This document shows positions 28,919 through 37,253 of a stretch of 64,000 nucleotides of DNA, piece by piece. Below the pieces are notes generated by a model. The model was not told the origin of the DNA, searched no databases, and saw only the letters and a program-made list of their open reading frames with translations. The DNA is from Haliea sp. (GTDB lineage: Bacteria; Pseudomonadota; Gammaproteobacteria; Pseudomonadales; Halieaceae): assembly GCA_024642245.1 (NCBI GenBank), contig JAHEBM010000007.1:1-64000 (forward strand). Reading direction: 5' to 3'. How positions within the stretch are numbered: the first letter of the stretch is position 1; each line of letters opens with the position of its first letter. The position numbers and the translations under genes were made by a program.

Positions 28919-30313
28919 ATGTCACGCAGTACAGTTGTGTTGTTGCCGGCGCTTTTGCTGGCGATGTGGGTTGGCGCGGTTGCGGCGTCTCCGGCCGAGC
29001 GCCTGGGCGCGGCGGTGCGCTTCAAGACGGTCAGCTACCAGGACTACAGCCAGATTGATTACGCCGAATTCGAGGCGTTCCAGCAGTTCCTGCGCGAAAC
29101 GTTCCCGCGGGTTTTCAGCCGGCTTGAGGTAGAGACCGTCAACGAGTACAGCCTGCTATTGCACTGGCGGGGCGGGAAATCATCCCTTGCACCCATACTC
29201 TTTACCGCCCATATGGATGTCGTACCGGTCGAACCGGGAACGGAGCAGGACTGGCAGCACCCCGCGTTCGAGGGCGTGGTAGCGCAGGGCCGGATATACG
29301 GGCGCGGCACCCTGGATGACAAGGTGGGCCTGATGGGCCTGCTGGAGGCGACCGAGCAATTGCTGGCCGAGGGCTTCGCGCCCGACCGTGACATCTATTT
29401 CGCCTTCGGGCACGACGAGGAAATCAGCGGCAGGAAAGGCGCCACGGCCATCGCGGCGCGTATGCGCGAGCTGGGGCTGCATTTTGCCTGGATGGTAGAC
29501 GAAGGCGGCATGCTGGTATCGGACAATCCACTGCTGTCCGGCCAGACCCTGGCGATGGTCAATATCGCCGAAAAGGGCTATCTAACCCTGACACTGGAGG
29601 CCACCGGGGAGGGGGGGCACTCGTCCAATCCGCCGGCGGTGAGCACGATCGGGCGGCTCTCCAATGCGCTGGCCCGCATCGAGGCCAACCCGTTTACACC
29701 GCGCCTGGTGCCGCCGGTCGAAGCCATGCTCGAGGCACTGGCGCCACATATGGCGCAGCCCGAGCGGCTGGTATTTGAGAACCTCTGGCTGACGGGTGGC
29801 CTGGTGGCCCGAAAAATGGCGGGGGCGCGTGTCACCTCGCCCTTTGTGCGAACGACCACCGCGCTCACCATGTTCAATGCGGGGGTGAAGGAGAACGTGG
29901 TGCCACAGCGAGCCCTGGCCAGGGTCAATTTCCGCCTGCTGCCGGGCGACAGTCCCGACATGGTGGTAAATCATATCAGGGAGATCGTGGCGGACCCGTT
30001 GGTTGCTATCAGCTATGAACAGTGGGATGACATGCCCCCGGTAGCCGAATATCCCGCGGGTGGCTACGCCGTGATCCGCTCGGCCATCGAAAGCATCTAT
30101 CCCGAGGCGGTGGTGGTTCCTTCACTGCTGATGGCGGTGACCGACACTCGCCATTATGTCGACCTGGTGGACAGCCAGTACCGGTTTCATGGCGTAGAGG
30201 TGGCAACCGACCAGGCGACCTCTATCCACGGTACCGATGAATACGTGGACGTGCAGAGCTATGAGAAATCCATCGAGATTGCCAGGAAGATGATCGAACT
30301 GGGCGCACGTTAG
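28919..30313 (+). CDS. Exported M20-family metallopeptidase (carboxypeptidase-like)
   Basis: This 464-residue zinc peptidase has a signal peptide (ALLLAMWVGAVAAS, cleaved around residue 24). The M20 signature appears in order: TAHMDVVPVEPG (His98, Asp100), YGRGTLDDKVG (bridging Asp133), FGHDEEISG (Glu167-Glu168, general base and ligand), the dimerisation lid GYLTLTLEATGEGGHSSNP and the C-terminal metal His in TSIHGTDE. It resembles the carboxypeptidase S branch acting on dipeptides or N-acyl amino acids. The ATG at 28919 has CCGGAG six bases upstream. It is probably co-transcribed with sixA. Confidence 0.92.
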   Translation: MSRSTVVLLPALLLAMWVGAVAASPAERLGAAVRFKTVSYQDYSQIDYAEFEAFQQFLRETFPRVFSRLEVETVNEYSLLLHWRGGKSSLAPILFTAHMDVVPVEPGTEQDWQHPAFEGVVAQGRIYGRGTLDDKVGLMGLLEATEQLLAEGFAPDRDIYFAFGHDEEISGRKGATAIAARMRELGLHFAWMVDEGGMLVSDNPLLSGQTLAMVNIAEKGYLTLTLEATGEGGHSSNPPAVSTIGRLSNALARIEANPFTPRLVPPVEAMLEALAPHMAQPERLVFENLWLTGGLVARKMAGARVTSPFVRTTTALTMFNAGVKENVVPQRALARVNFRLLPGDSPDMVVNHIREIVADPLVAISYEQWDDMPPVAEYPAGGYAVIRSAIESIYPEAVVVPSLLMAVTDTRHYVDLVDSQYRFHGVEVATDQATSIHGTDEYVDVQSYEKSIEIARKMIELGAR

Positions 30314-30346
30314 CGCGGCGGCGTGCCGCAGGGCTGTGCCGCCGCG
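30314..30346. terminator. Strong GC hairpin between converging genes
   Basis: CGCGGCGGC at 30314-30322 pairs perfectly with GCCGCCGCG at 30338-30346 in the 35-base gap between the converging M20 peptidase and HD-GYP genes. There is no T-run on either side, so it would work as a barrier hairpin or Rho-assisted end for both transcripts. Confidence 0.5.
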
Positions 30347-30348
30347 GC

Positions 30349-31584
30349 CTAGATTTCCAGCTCGGACAGGTCGATATCGTGTGCGCCGGGCTCAAGGCTC
30401 CTGGCGATGGCAAGCGCAGGCACATTCGGGTCGTCGCCTCCCTCGCTCAGGTCCACCAGCTTTGGCTCCCGCAGCCGGTATTTGCGCGAATCCAGCACCA
30501 TCATGATCTTCGGCTTGAGGCGCCGTGTGCGGTATTCCGAGACGACGACCCCGACTTCACCCGAGGTGAGCTCCACGATGGTGCCTGCGGGGTAGATGCC
30601 CACGGCCTGGATGAAGACTTCGACCAGCTCTGCCTGGAAATCGATGTTGCGCGATTGGTACAGCATTTTTATCGCGTCCGAGGGGGAAATGGCGGGTGCA
30701 TGGCTGCGATTACTGGTGACGGCGTCATAGGTATCGACGATGGCGGCAATGCGGGCGAAGGCTGGAATTTCGTCCCCGGATATTCCCTGGGGGTAGCCGG
30801 AGCCGTCGAAACGCTCGTGGTGGTGCGTGACGATGTCCAGCACATCCTGGTTCATCATCCCGCTCTCCCGGATGATCTGCACCCCGTGCCCCACGTGCTC
30901 GCGCATACTGTCTGCCTCGTCTTCCGACAGGGCCCTGGGTGCGTTCAACAGTGCGGGGTTAAGGCGCAACTTCCCCACGTCCATGAGCATGCAGCCAATC
31001 GCCAGTGAACGTAAGTCGTGACGGGGCAGGCCCAGCTGGCGCCCCAGTGCCACGGCCCAGATAGCCGCGCTCAGGGAGTGCTGGTACGCGTACTGGTCAT
31101 GCTGTTTGAGGCGTGCGAGCCAGATGCAGGCGTCCGGGTTGCGGCTCATGCTCTCGACCACCGGCTCCACGGATTTCTTCAGGCGGATGACGTTGAGGTT
31201 CCCGCCTTCGCTGACGTGCGCGAAAATAGAGTTGACGTCGTCTACCAGCGAGTCCAGCACGACCCAGGCCTGGGCGCTTTCGTCCTTCCATTCGCTGGTG
31301 GTGGGATAGGCCTTGAGCGGGCGCCCGGGAAAAATGTCCTTGATAGGGATCGAAGTCCGGGCCTTGCTGCGCGCCTGCCGCAGCAGCGGGTGGTCCTGGA
31401 CGCGACTCTTGGTGACATCCACGAAGACGTATTCGCAGTAGTTGCGTACCCGTTCGATCTCGTGTGCGTTTTCCACGCAGAACCCCTGGATCATAAAGGG
31501 GGTTTCCAGCCACGGTCGATCGAGGCCGCTGACATACATGCCAACCGCCAGGTCCTTGGTGCTCACTTTCAGGGTCTGGAGCAT
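30349..31584 (-). CDS. DUF3391/HD-GYP domain protein, second paralogue, altered HD dyad
   Basis: This 411-residue protein is closely similar over its whole length to the product at 7933-9162: the same GMYVSGLDRPWLE opening of DUF3391, the same SRNPDACIWLAR linker and the same HD-GYP order. YQHS (His169), HHE and DGSGYP are kept, but the HD dyad reads Met201-Asp202 (LMDVGKLR), so the metal-binding His is again lost. The frame is open to 31788, but I chose the ATG at 31584 because it matches the paralogue and has GGAGGGG upstream; the extra 68 codons would cover the promoter region. Loss of c-di-GMP hydrolysis or a changed mechanism is inference. Confidence 0.88.
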   Translation of the reverse strand: MLQTLKVSTKDLAVGMYVSGLDRPWLETPFMIQGFCVENAHEIERVRNYCEYVFVDVTKSRVQDHPLLRQARSKARTSIPIKDIFPGRPLKAYPTTSEWKDESAQAWVVLDSLVDDVNSIFAHVSEGGNLNVIRLKKSVEPVVESMSRNPDACIWLARLKQHDQYAYQHSLSAAIWAVALGRQLGLPRHDLRSLAIGCMLMDVGKLRLNPALLNAPRALSEDEADSMREHVGHGVQIIRESGMMNQDVLDIVTHHHERFDGSGYPQGISGDEIPAFARIAAIVDTYDAVTSNRSHAPAISPSDAIKMLYQSRNIDFQAELVEVFIQAVGIYPAGTIVELTSGEVGVVVSEYRTRRLKPKIMMVLDSRKYRLREPKLVDLSEGGDDPNVPALAIARSLEPGAHDIDLSELEI

Positions 31585-31806
31585 ACCGGCTCTGTCCCCT
31601 CCATATTGGTTTCTATCCTTTGGCCCAACATAGCGCAATTTTAAAAAGGAAGTTTGAAAATCTGTACTTTTTTTCCGGGGGTATTTTTCACACGCCTGAA
31701 AGGAGTATTGTGGGGCAGGGTTCTGGCGGTTATCCGGATGCTCGTCCAGGCAGCAAAATAACCCTGAAACGCCCGGATTGGCGTTCAATTACTCGCAGGT
31801 ATTATT

Positions 31807-32559
31807 ATGAAAACAACTATCGTATTTGCCTATGCCCTGCTTTCCTACGCTATTGGGATGCTCGGGCTGGTCGTATTTATTTTATACCAGGGTGATTTGC
31901 CGTTGCCGCGCACCATCAACGGTGAACCTGGCCATGCACTGGCAGCGGGACTGGCGCTTAACGTCGGCTTGATGCTGCTGTGGGGTGTGCAGCACTCGGT
32001 GATGGCCCGGCCCGGGTTCAAACAATGGTTCACCCGGTTTATTCCGCAGGCCGCCGAGCGCTCGACTTATGTGCTGGCGTCCGGCCTGTGCCTGTTGGCC
32101 ATAGCGGCTTACTGGCAGGGCAATACCACCGTTGTCTGGGCCTGGCCGGAACTTACCGGGCCCCTGCGGGCACTGTCCTTTGCAGGTTGGGGAATTACCG
32201 TGTGGGCCACGTTCCAGATCAATCACTTTGAGCTGTTCGGGCTAAAACAGCCATTTTGTGAGATGTTGGGGCGGCCCTATTCCCGGCACCAGTTCGTGAC
32301 GCCGTTCCTGTATCGCTATATGCGCCACCCCATACAAACCGGCGTGCTCATCGGTATCTGGTGCCAGGCCGTGATGACCCAGGGCCAGCTGCTGCTTACG
32401 GCAGCCATGACCGTGTATGTCTTTATCGGCCTGTTTTACGAAGAAAGGGACCTGGTCGCTGAATTTGGCAACCGTTACCGCAACTATATGCAGCAGGTAC
32501 CGCGCCTCTTTCCCCGTCCCGGCAAGCGCATCGCCAAGGGTGGCACAGTGGAAGAGTAG
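31807..32559 (+). CDS. MddA-like methanethiol S-methyltransferase / ICMT-type membrane methyltransferase
   Basis: This 250-residue polytopic membrane protein has about five to six helices. The family features are WGVQHSVMARPGFK in the first half and the ICMT/NnrU-type SAM-binding end: YRYMRHPIQTGVLIGIW, then YEERDLVAEFGNRYRNYMQQVPRLFP. MddA methylates methanethiol to dimethyl sulfide using SAM; other relatives act on phospholipids or prenyl-cysteines. MddA is the best match by overall pattern, but substrate assignment from sequence alone is not secure. The 222-base gap to the divergent HD-GYP gene should contain its promoter. Confidence 0.8.
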   Translation: MKTTIVFAYALLSYAIGMLGLVVFILYQGDLPLPRTINGEPGHALAAGLALNVGLMLLWGVQHSVMARPGFKQWFTRFIPQAAERSTYVLASGLCLLAIAAYWQGNTTVVWAWPELTGPLRALSFAGWGITVWATFQINHFELFGLKQPFCEMLGRPYSRHQFVTPFLYRYMRHPIQTGVLIGIWCQAVMTQGQLLLTAAMTVYVFIGLFYEERDLVAEFGNRYRNYMQQVPRLFPRPGKRIAKGGTVEE

Positions 32560-32578
32560 CCGCCGGGGACCGCGTCGC

Positions 32579-33403
32579 TCAGGCGAGCTGGAACCGCTCC
32601 CGCAGGAATGCGGCAATACCGTCCTCGTCGTGGTGGCCTATCACCGCGGTAGCAACGGCCTTGACGGATTCTTTTGCATTGCTCGGGGCATAGCATTCGT
32701 CCGCCAGGGCAAACATGCTCAGGTCGTTGTCACTGTCGCCGAAGCAGATGACACGACTGACTCCCAGGTCTTTCTTGATCCGCGCAATGGCACCACCCTT
32801 GCTCGCCTCGCTGTGGTGGATGTCGATCCAGTGCAGCGCCTTGCCCTCGATCGCCGGCCCGGAGTAGGCCACGAGGTGGGGTTCGGCCAGCACCAGTTGC
32901 TCGACCCGGGCGACGCCGCTGCTCGGTCCCATGGCGCTGACGTTGGTGATATCGGCACTGGCGGGCAGCTGGGTAACCGGGCTGACCTGAAGACCGTCGA
33001 TGGCGGCAAAATGTGCCGCCAGGCGGTGTTCTTCGGGCGTTCGCAAGGGCAGGTGGTAGACGCCGTGGTGGTCTCCGGGCTCTATGGTGAAAATAAAGGG
33101 CGTTATCTGCTGGGCAATAAAACCCTCGATAACACAGCGGGTTTCGTCCAGGGACAGCAGGTTGCTGTGGCTGTATTGCCCGGTATCCGGCCGCCAGATC
33201 ATCACGCCGTTCTTGTAAATATGGGGCAGGGTGAACGCGCTGCCCTCCAGCAGGCTTCGCGCCGCGTGCAGGGTCCGGCCGGTGGCTACCGTGTAGGCGA
33301 TACCCCGGCCGGCCAGCCGCTTCAGGGTGTCGCGGGTTCCGGTGGACAGCGCGGAGTGGCGGTTCAGCAAGGTGCCGTCGAGGTCGAATACGATAAGGTC
33401 CAT
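32579..33403 (-). CDS. Cof-type HAD-IIB sugar-phosphatase-like hydrolase
   Basis: This 274-residue soluble HAD phosphatase opens with the nucleophile motif VFDLDGTLLN (Asp7, Asp9). Motif II/III elements follow (TVATGRTLHAA and the late K of SKGGAIARI), then the metal motif CFGDSDNDLSMF. The cap between them is of the Cof/IIB type. Substrates of this group are sugar phosphates, pyridoxal phosphate or flavin nucleotides; this one is not predictable. The frame is open to 33472, but the ATG at 33403 gives the canonical start MDLIVFDLDG. Confidence 0.9.
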   Translation of the reverse strand: MDLIVFDLDGTLLNRHSALSTGTRDTLKRLAGRGIAYTVATGRTLHAARSLLEGSAFTLPHIYKNGVMIWRPDTGQYSHSNLLSLDETRCVIEGFIAQQITPFIFTIEPGDHHGVYHLPLRTPEEHRLAAHFAAIDGLQVSPVTQLPASADITNVSAMGPSSGVARVEQLVLAEPHLVAYSGPAIEGKALHWIDIHHSEASKGGAIARIKKDLGVSRVICFGDSDNDLSMFALADECYAPSNAKESVKAVATAVIGHHDEDGIAAFLRERFQLA

Positions 33404-33528
33404 GGTGGCTTGCGAGTGTACTGGTCCTGGTTTGCCAGACGGCTGGGAGTACAGTGTAACCTGTATTGACAATCACTGACCCCTCCCGCACCGTGCCTCT
33501 TTCACCGGTTTTCGAGAACAGCGCCCCC

Positions 33529-35376
33529 ATGCACGATACCCTGCTCTATGTTATCGCCGCCGTGATAGTGCTGGGCATCGCCGCCCAGTGGCTGTCCTGG
33601 CGGCTGAGGCTGCCCTCTATCCTTGCCCTGCTGGTGATCGGGATCTTTGCCGGCCCCGTGACAGGTCTGTTGCGCCCCGACGCCATGTTTGGCGACATAC
33701 TCTTCCCCATGGTGTCACTGGGGGTGGCGCTGGTGCTGTTCGAGGGCGGGCTGACACTGCGCCTTACCGACCTGCGGGGCCACGGGGCCGCGGTCAGCCA
33801 CCTGGTCAGCTGGGGTGCGCTGCTCAACTGGGTACTGATCGCAGCCGGCAGCTGGGCGGTGGTCGGCTTTTCGGTAGAAATGGCCCTGTTGTTCGCCGCC
33901 CTGGTGATAGTCACCGGTCCGACGGTAATCAATCCGCTGCTGCGCACCATGCGTGCCACACCGGAGGTGAGCCAGCTGTTGCGCTGGGAGGGCATACTCA
34001 TCGACCCGGTGGGCGCCCTGCTGGCGGTCCTGGTGTTCCAGTTTATTGTGGCCGGTACCGAATCCTACCTGCTGTTCCTGCAAAGCATCGGGGTGGGTGT
34101 ACTTGCGGGGGTACTCGCCGCGGTGAGCCTTGGCTACCTCATCCGGCGCCACTGGATACCGGAATACCTGCTCAACGTGGTGGCCCTGGCCTGGGTGGTC
34201 ATGACGTTTGCCGGCAGTAACTACCTCGCCCACGAATCCGGTTTGCTGGCCGTGACGGTGATGGGAGTCTGGCTGGGCAATACCCCGGGTATTGACATGA
34301 CCGAGGTGCTCAGTTTCAAGGAGAGCCTGTCGATCCTGATCATTTCCATGCTGTTTATCGTGCTGGGGGCGAGAATCGACCCCGCCGATATCATTGCCAC
34401 CGGGTGGAGCGGGGTTGGCGTGCTGCTGGTGGTGCTGCTGGCCCGGCCGGTGGTGGTCTGGGCCTGCACGGCGGGCGGTACCTACAGCTGGCGCGAACGC
34501 GCCCTGGTGTCCTGGGTCGCCCCCCGGGGTATTGTAGCCGCAGCGGTGTCCTCGCTGTTCGCGCTGCGCTTGCAGGAGGCGGGTTATGTTGAGGCGCAGC
34601 AGCTGGTGGCCTATACCTTCCTGGTGATAATCGTCACGGTGGTGCTGCAGAGCTTTACGGCCCGGCCCATGGCCAGCCTGCTGGGCCTGGTGGAGGCGGA
34701 GCCCCGGGGCATATTGATTGTCGGGGCCAACCAGGTGGCCCGGATCGTGGGCAAGGCGCTGATGCAGCAGGGCTTTCGGGTGAAGCTCACGGATACCACC
34801 TGGTCCGAAATCCAGGCGGCGCGGATGGACGGCCTGGATACCTATTACGGGGACCCGGTGTCGGCCCACGCGGACCGCCAGCTCGAGCTGGAGGGAATCG
34901 GGCGCCTGTTCGCCATGTCACGCCGCCCGGCCCTGAACACCCTGGCGGCGTTCAAGTTCCGTCGGGAATTTGGCCGCAACCGCGTGTTCACCCTGCGCAA
35001 CTCCCAGGAAAAGGATGCGTCCGAAAAACGCCGGGTAGCGGAGAGCTTTCGTGCCCCGCGCCTGTTCGGGGAGGGGGTTACCCTGCAGAAGCTGTCCAGC
35101 CTGATCGCCCAGGGCGCCGAGATCAAGGCGACCCTGCTGTCGGAAACCTTCGACCTGGCCGCCTACGAAAAAGCCCGCGGCAAGAGCCATATCCCCTTGT
35201 TCGCCCTGGACAAGGACTACAACCTGCGCGCTTTTACCGACGACTACACGCCGGAGGTCAAACCGGGATGGACGCTGCTCTCGCTGGTCTCGCCGACCCC
35301 GCCGGCAGCGGAGGTGCAGGGGGCCGCCGCTGCCGCTGCGGCAGATGCTGGAAAACTCGAGGAATCCGGCAACTGA
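33529..35376 (+). CDS. NhaP-type (CPA1/CPA2) cation:proton antiporter with RCK domain
   Basis: This 615-residue inner-membrane antiporter has about 12-13 hydrophobic segments up to residue ~385, including LVLFEGGLTLRL, IVTGPTVINPLLR, RWEGILIDPVGALLAV (the conserved Asp of the ion site) and SWVAPRGIVAAAVSSLFA. A Rossmann RCK_N domain follows (ILIVGANQVARIVGKALMQQGFRV) and a C-terminal ligand-binding-like part, ending in an Ala/Pro-rich tail. It probably exchanges Na+ or K+ for H+, with the RCK part regulating. I prefer the ATG at 33529 over a TTG at 33466 because the latter adds only a hydrophilic leader. Confidence 0.9.
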   Translation: MHDTLLYVIAAVIVLGIAAQWLSWRLRLPSILALLVIGIFAGPVTGLLRPDAMFGDILFPMVSLGVALVLFEGGLTLRLTDLRGHGAAVSHLVSWGALLNWVLIAAGSWAVVGFSVEMALLFAALVIVTGPTVINPLLRTMRATPEVSQLLRWEGILIDPVGALLAVLVFQFIVAGTESYLLFLQSIGVGVLAGVLAAVSLGYLIRRHWIPEYLLNVVALAWVVMTFAGSNYLAHESGLLAVTVMGVWLGNTPGIDMTEVLSFKESLSILIISMLFIVLGARIDPADIIATGWSGVGVLLVVLLARPVVVWACTAGGTYSWRERALVSWVAPRGIVAAAVSSLFALRLQEAGYVEAQQLVAYTFLVIIVTVVLQSFTARPMASLLGLVEAEPRGILIVGANQVARIVGKALMQQGFRVKLTDTTWSEIQAARMDGLDTYYGDPVSAHADRQLELEGIGRLFAMSRRPALNTLAAFKFRREFGRNRVFTLRNSQEKDASEKRRVAESFRAPRLFGEGVTLQKLSSLIAQGAEIKATLLSETFDLAAYEKARGKSHIPLFALDKDYNLRAFTDDYTPEVKPGWTLLSLVSPTPPAAEVQGAAAAAAADAGKLEESGN

Positions 35377-35472
35377 ACTCCCGCCGGGGAGGCACATGGG
35401 ATATAGTGAGTCCCGGTCCGCCGCAGGCCGCGGCCCGTGCAGGCGCGCAATCGCATAAACAGGATATACACC

Positions 35473-35856
35473 ATGAAATACACCATGAAATACACCAGGC
35501 TCATCGCCATCGTCCTATCTTCCTCCCTGGTCTGGGCAGGATTCACCACGACCGCCGCGGCTGCGGTGATCGGCACCCGTGACGCCCTGGCCATGGAGCA
35601 GTCCGGCGCGCGCCTGGCGTCGGTGCAGGCCACGCTCGCGCGCAGTGACGTGCAGCAGGCGATGGTTGCGCTGGGTGTCGACCCCATCGAGGCCCAGCTG
35701 CGTGTGGCAGCCCTTGGCGAGCAGGAGCTGGCCCGCTTGCAGGGGCAGCTGGACCAGCTGCCGGCAGGGGGTCTGCTGGAGCTGATTGGCGCGGTTTTCG
35801 TGGTGCTGCTCATCCTGGAGCTCACCGGTGTGATCGATATCTTCAAGAAAGCCTGA
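35473..35856 (+). CDS. PA2779-family small exported protein
   Basis: This 127-residue protein has a signal peptide (MKYTMKYTRLIAIVLSSSLV..., A-rich cleavage region ~30), a helical middle (QATLARSDVQQAMVALGVDPIEAQLRV) and a C-terminal membrane helix (ELIGAVFVVLLILELTGV) followed by a basic tail FKKA. This three-part plan and the PA2778-type protease next door identify the PA2779 family, whose function is not established. A 12-base unit is duplicated at the start, giving ATGs at 35473 and 35485; AGGA nine bases upstream of the first favours it. Confidence 0.85.
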   Translation: MKYTMKYTRLIAIVLSSSLVWAGFTTTAAAAVIGTRDALAMEQSGARLASVQATLARSDVQQAMVALGVDPIEAQLRVAALGEQELARLQGQLDQLPAGGLLELIGAVFVVLLILELTGVIDIFKKA

Positions 35857-35874
35857 TCGCCGACACCCGCGAGG

Positions 35875-36861
35875 GTGTGCCCGCTTCCTTTTTCCAGGCT
35901 GTGTGCCGCCCTTGTGGCGGGCCTGCTCAGCGCCTGTTCCATTAATCCCCCCCTGGACCTCGCCGGGACCCTGCCCGGCCAGGCCGCTGTGCAACTGCAG
36001 TCGGTACCGTTTTACCCGCAGCAGGCCTACCAGTGCGGCCCGGCCGCGCTGGCGGGCGTGCTCGGTGCGGCGGGGCTCGCGGTCGATGCGGACAGCCTGA
36101 GTCCCCAGGTCTACCTGCCGGGGCGCCAGGGCAGCCTTCAGCTGGAGCTGCTGGCGGCCACGAGGCGGGCCGGCCGCATTCCCTACCCGATTGAATCTGA
36201 GCCCGCCGTGCTGTTTGCCCAGCTCAACGCCGGTCGTCCAGTGCTGGTCCTGCAGAACCTGCAAACCCGGCATTTTCCGGTCTGGCACTACGCTGTGGTG
36301 GTCGGGCTCGATCCGGGCGCCAACGCGGTCTATCTCAACAGTGGGGGGGAACAGGGATTGGCCATGACCGCCCCCTCTTTCCTGCGCACCTGGGACTGGG
36401 CCGGGCGCTGGGCCATGGTTGCACTGCGCCCTGGCGAGTTGCCCGCGCGGGCGCAGCCCCGGGTCTATGTGGAAGCAGTAGCCGCCTTCGAAGCGGTTGC
36501 CGGGGCTGTTGCGGCCGCGCCAGCCTGGCAGGTGGCGCTGCGGCAGTGGCCGCTGGATCCCGGCCCTTACCTGGCGCTTGGCAACCAGGCCTATGCCGCC
36601 GGCAGGCTGCCTGTGGCCCTGGATTACTATCGCCGCGGACTGGCTGCCAGCCCGGGGGCTGCGGCCCTTGCCAATAACCTGGCCTCGGTGCTGGGGGAGC
36701 TCGGGTGCCCGCGGGCTGGTGCCCGGGTGCTGGACCCTGTCTGGGCGGGGCTGGCCGAGCAGTCGAATTGGCGCACGGTGCTGGCGGCGACGCGGGAGGA
36801 GCTGGCGGGGCAAAGCCCTGAGACGGGAGACTTTTGCGCTGCCCTGGCGGCCGGCCGTTAG
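35875..36861 (+). CDS. PA2778-family lipoprotein cysteine peptidase (C39-like) with TPR region
   Basis: This 328-residue lipoprotein has lipobox LLSAC with Cys21. The papain-like/C39 domain is at ~40-175: YQCGPAALAGVL has the nucleophile Cys54, WHYAVVVGL the His138, and VYLNSG the third residue. Two TPR-like units follow at ~220-290 (YLALGNQAYAAGRLPVALDYYRRGL). It starts with GTG at 35875, 18 bases after the PA2779-family gene; an in-frame stop just upstream rules out earlier starts. The constant pairing suggests the peptidase acts on, or with, the small membrane protein; that is inference. Confidence 0.87.
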   Translation: MCPLPFSRLCAALVAGLLSACSINPPLDLAGTLPGQAAVQLQSVPFYPQQAYQCGPAALAGVLGAAGLAVDADSLSPQVYLPGRQGSLQLELLAATRRAGRIPYPIESEPAVLFAQLNAGRPVLVLQNLQTRHFPVWHYAVVVGLDPGANAVYLNSGGEQGLAMTAPSFLRTWDWAGRWAMVALRPGELPARAQPRVYVEAVAAFEAVAGAVAAAPAWQVALRQWPLDPGPYLALGNQAYAAGRLPVALDYYRRGLAASPGAAALANNLASVLGELGCPRAGARVLDPVWAGLAEQSNWRTVLAATREELAGQSPETGDFCAALAAGR

Positions 36862-36995
36862 CCCTCCCACCAGGGGCTTCGACCCGTTCCCGGCGGCACC
36901 GCGACAGCTGCGTTTGCATCCTATCGGTGCTAGTGTAGTGTTGCCTGATTATCAGGCTTCACACCCAATAACAATTGCACCACAGGAAGAGACGC

Positions 36996-37253
36996 ATGCG
37001 CATTGCCTGGGCCGCCGCCCTCCTAGTACTTGCCGGCTGTAGCACCCCAGCCAGCCAGCCAGCTCCCGCCGTTCCGCTGGCGCCCGGCCCGGTCACTTCC
37101 TGCACCGACCCGCGCCCGCAAGTGTGCACCATGGAGTACGCGCCGGTCTGCGCCAGCCTCGCAGTCGGTGGGTTCAGGACCTATGCCTCAGGCTGCAATG
37201 CCTGTGCTGACGAGGCGGTCTCGGGCTACCAGCAGGGACCCTGCAGCGAATGA
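36996..37253 (+). CDS. Small lipoprotein with Kazal-like Cys pattern
   Basis: This 85-residue protein has a signal peptide with lipobox LAGCS (Cys15), a Pro/Ala linker, and a Cys-rich domain of Kazal type: VCTMEYAPVCASL, then TYASGCNACADEAV and a final GPC. Kazal folds inhibit serine proteases in eukaryotes, and bacterial lipoproteins of this kind are common but poorly studied. The ATG at 36996 has AGGAAGAG upstream. Its stop overlaps the start of the symporter gene (ATGA), so the two are translationally coupled. Confidence 0.8.
   Translation: MRIAWAAALLVLAGCSTPASQPAPAVPLAPGPVTSCTDPRPQVCTMEYAPVCASLAVGGFRTYASGCNACADEAVSGYQQGPCSE

Noticed and set aside
34200-35376. NhaP-type antiporter with RCK domain and RimK with RCK_C as one functional system
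   Set aside because: RCK domains are widespread in cation transporters; the two genes are 28 kb apart with no shared operon, so a link is not supported.
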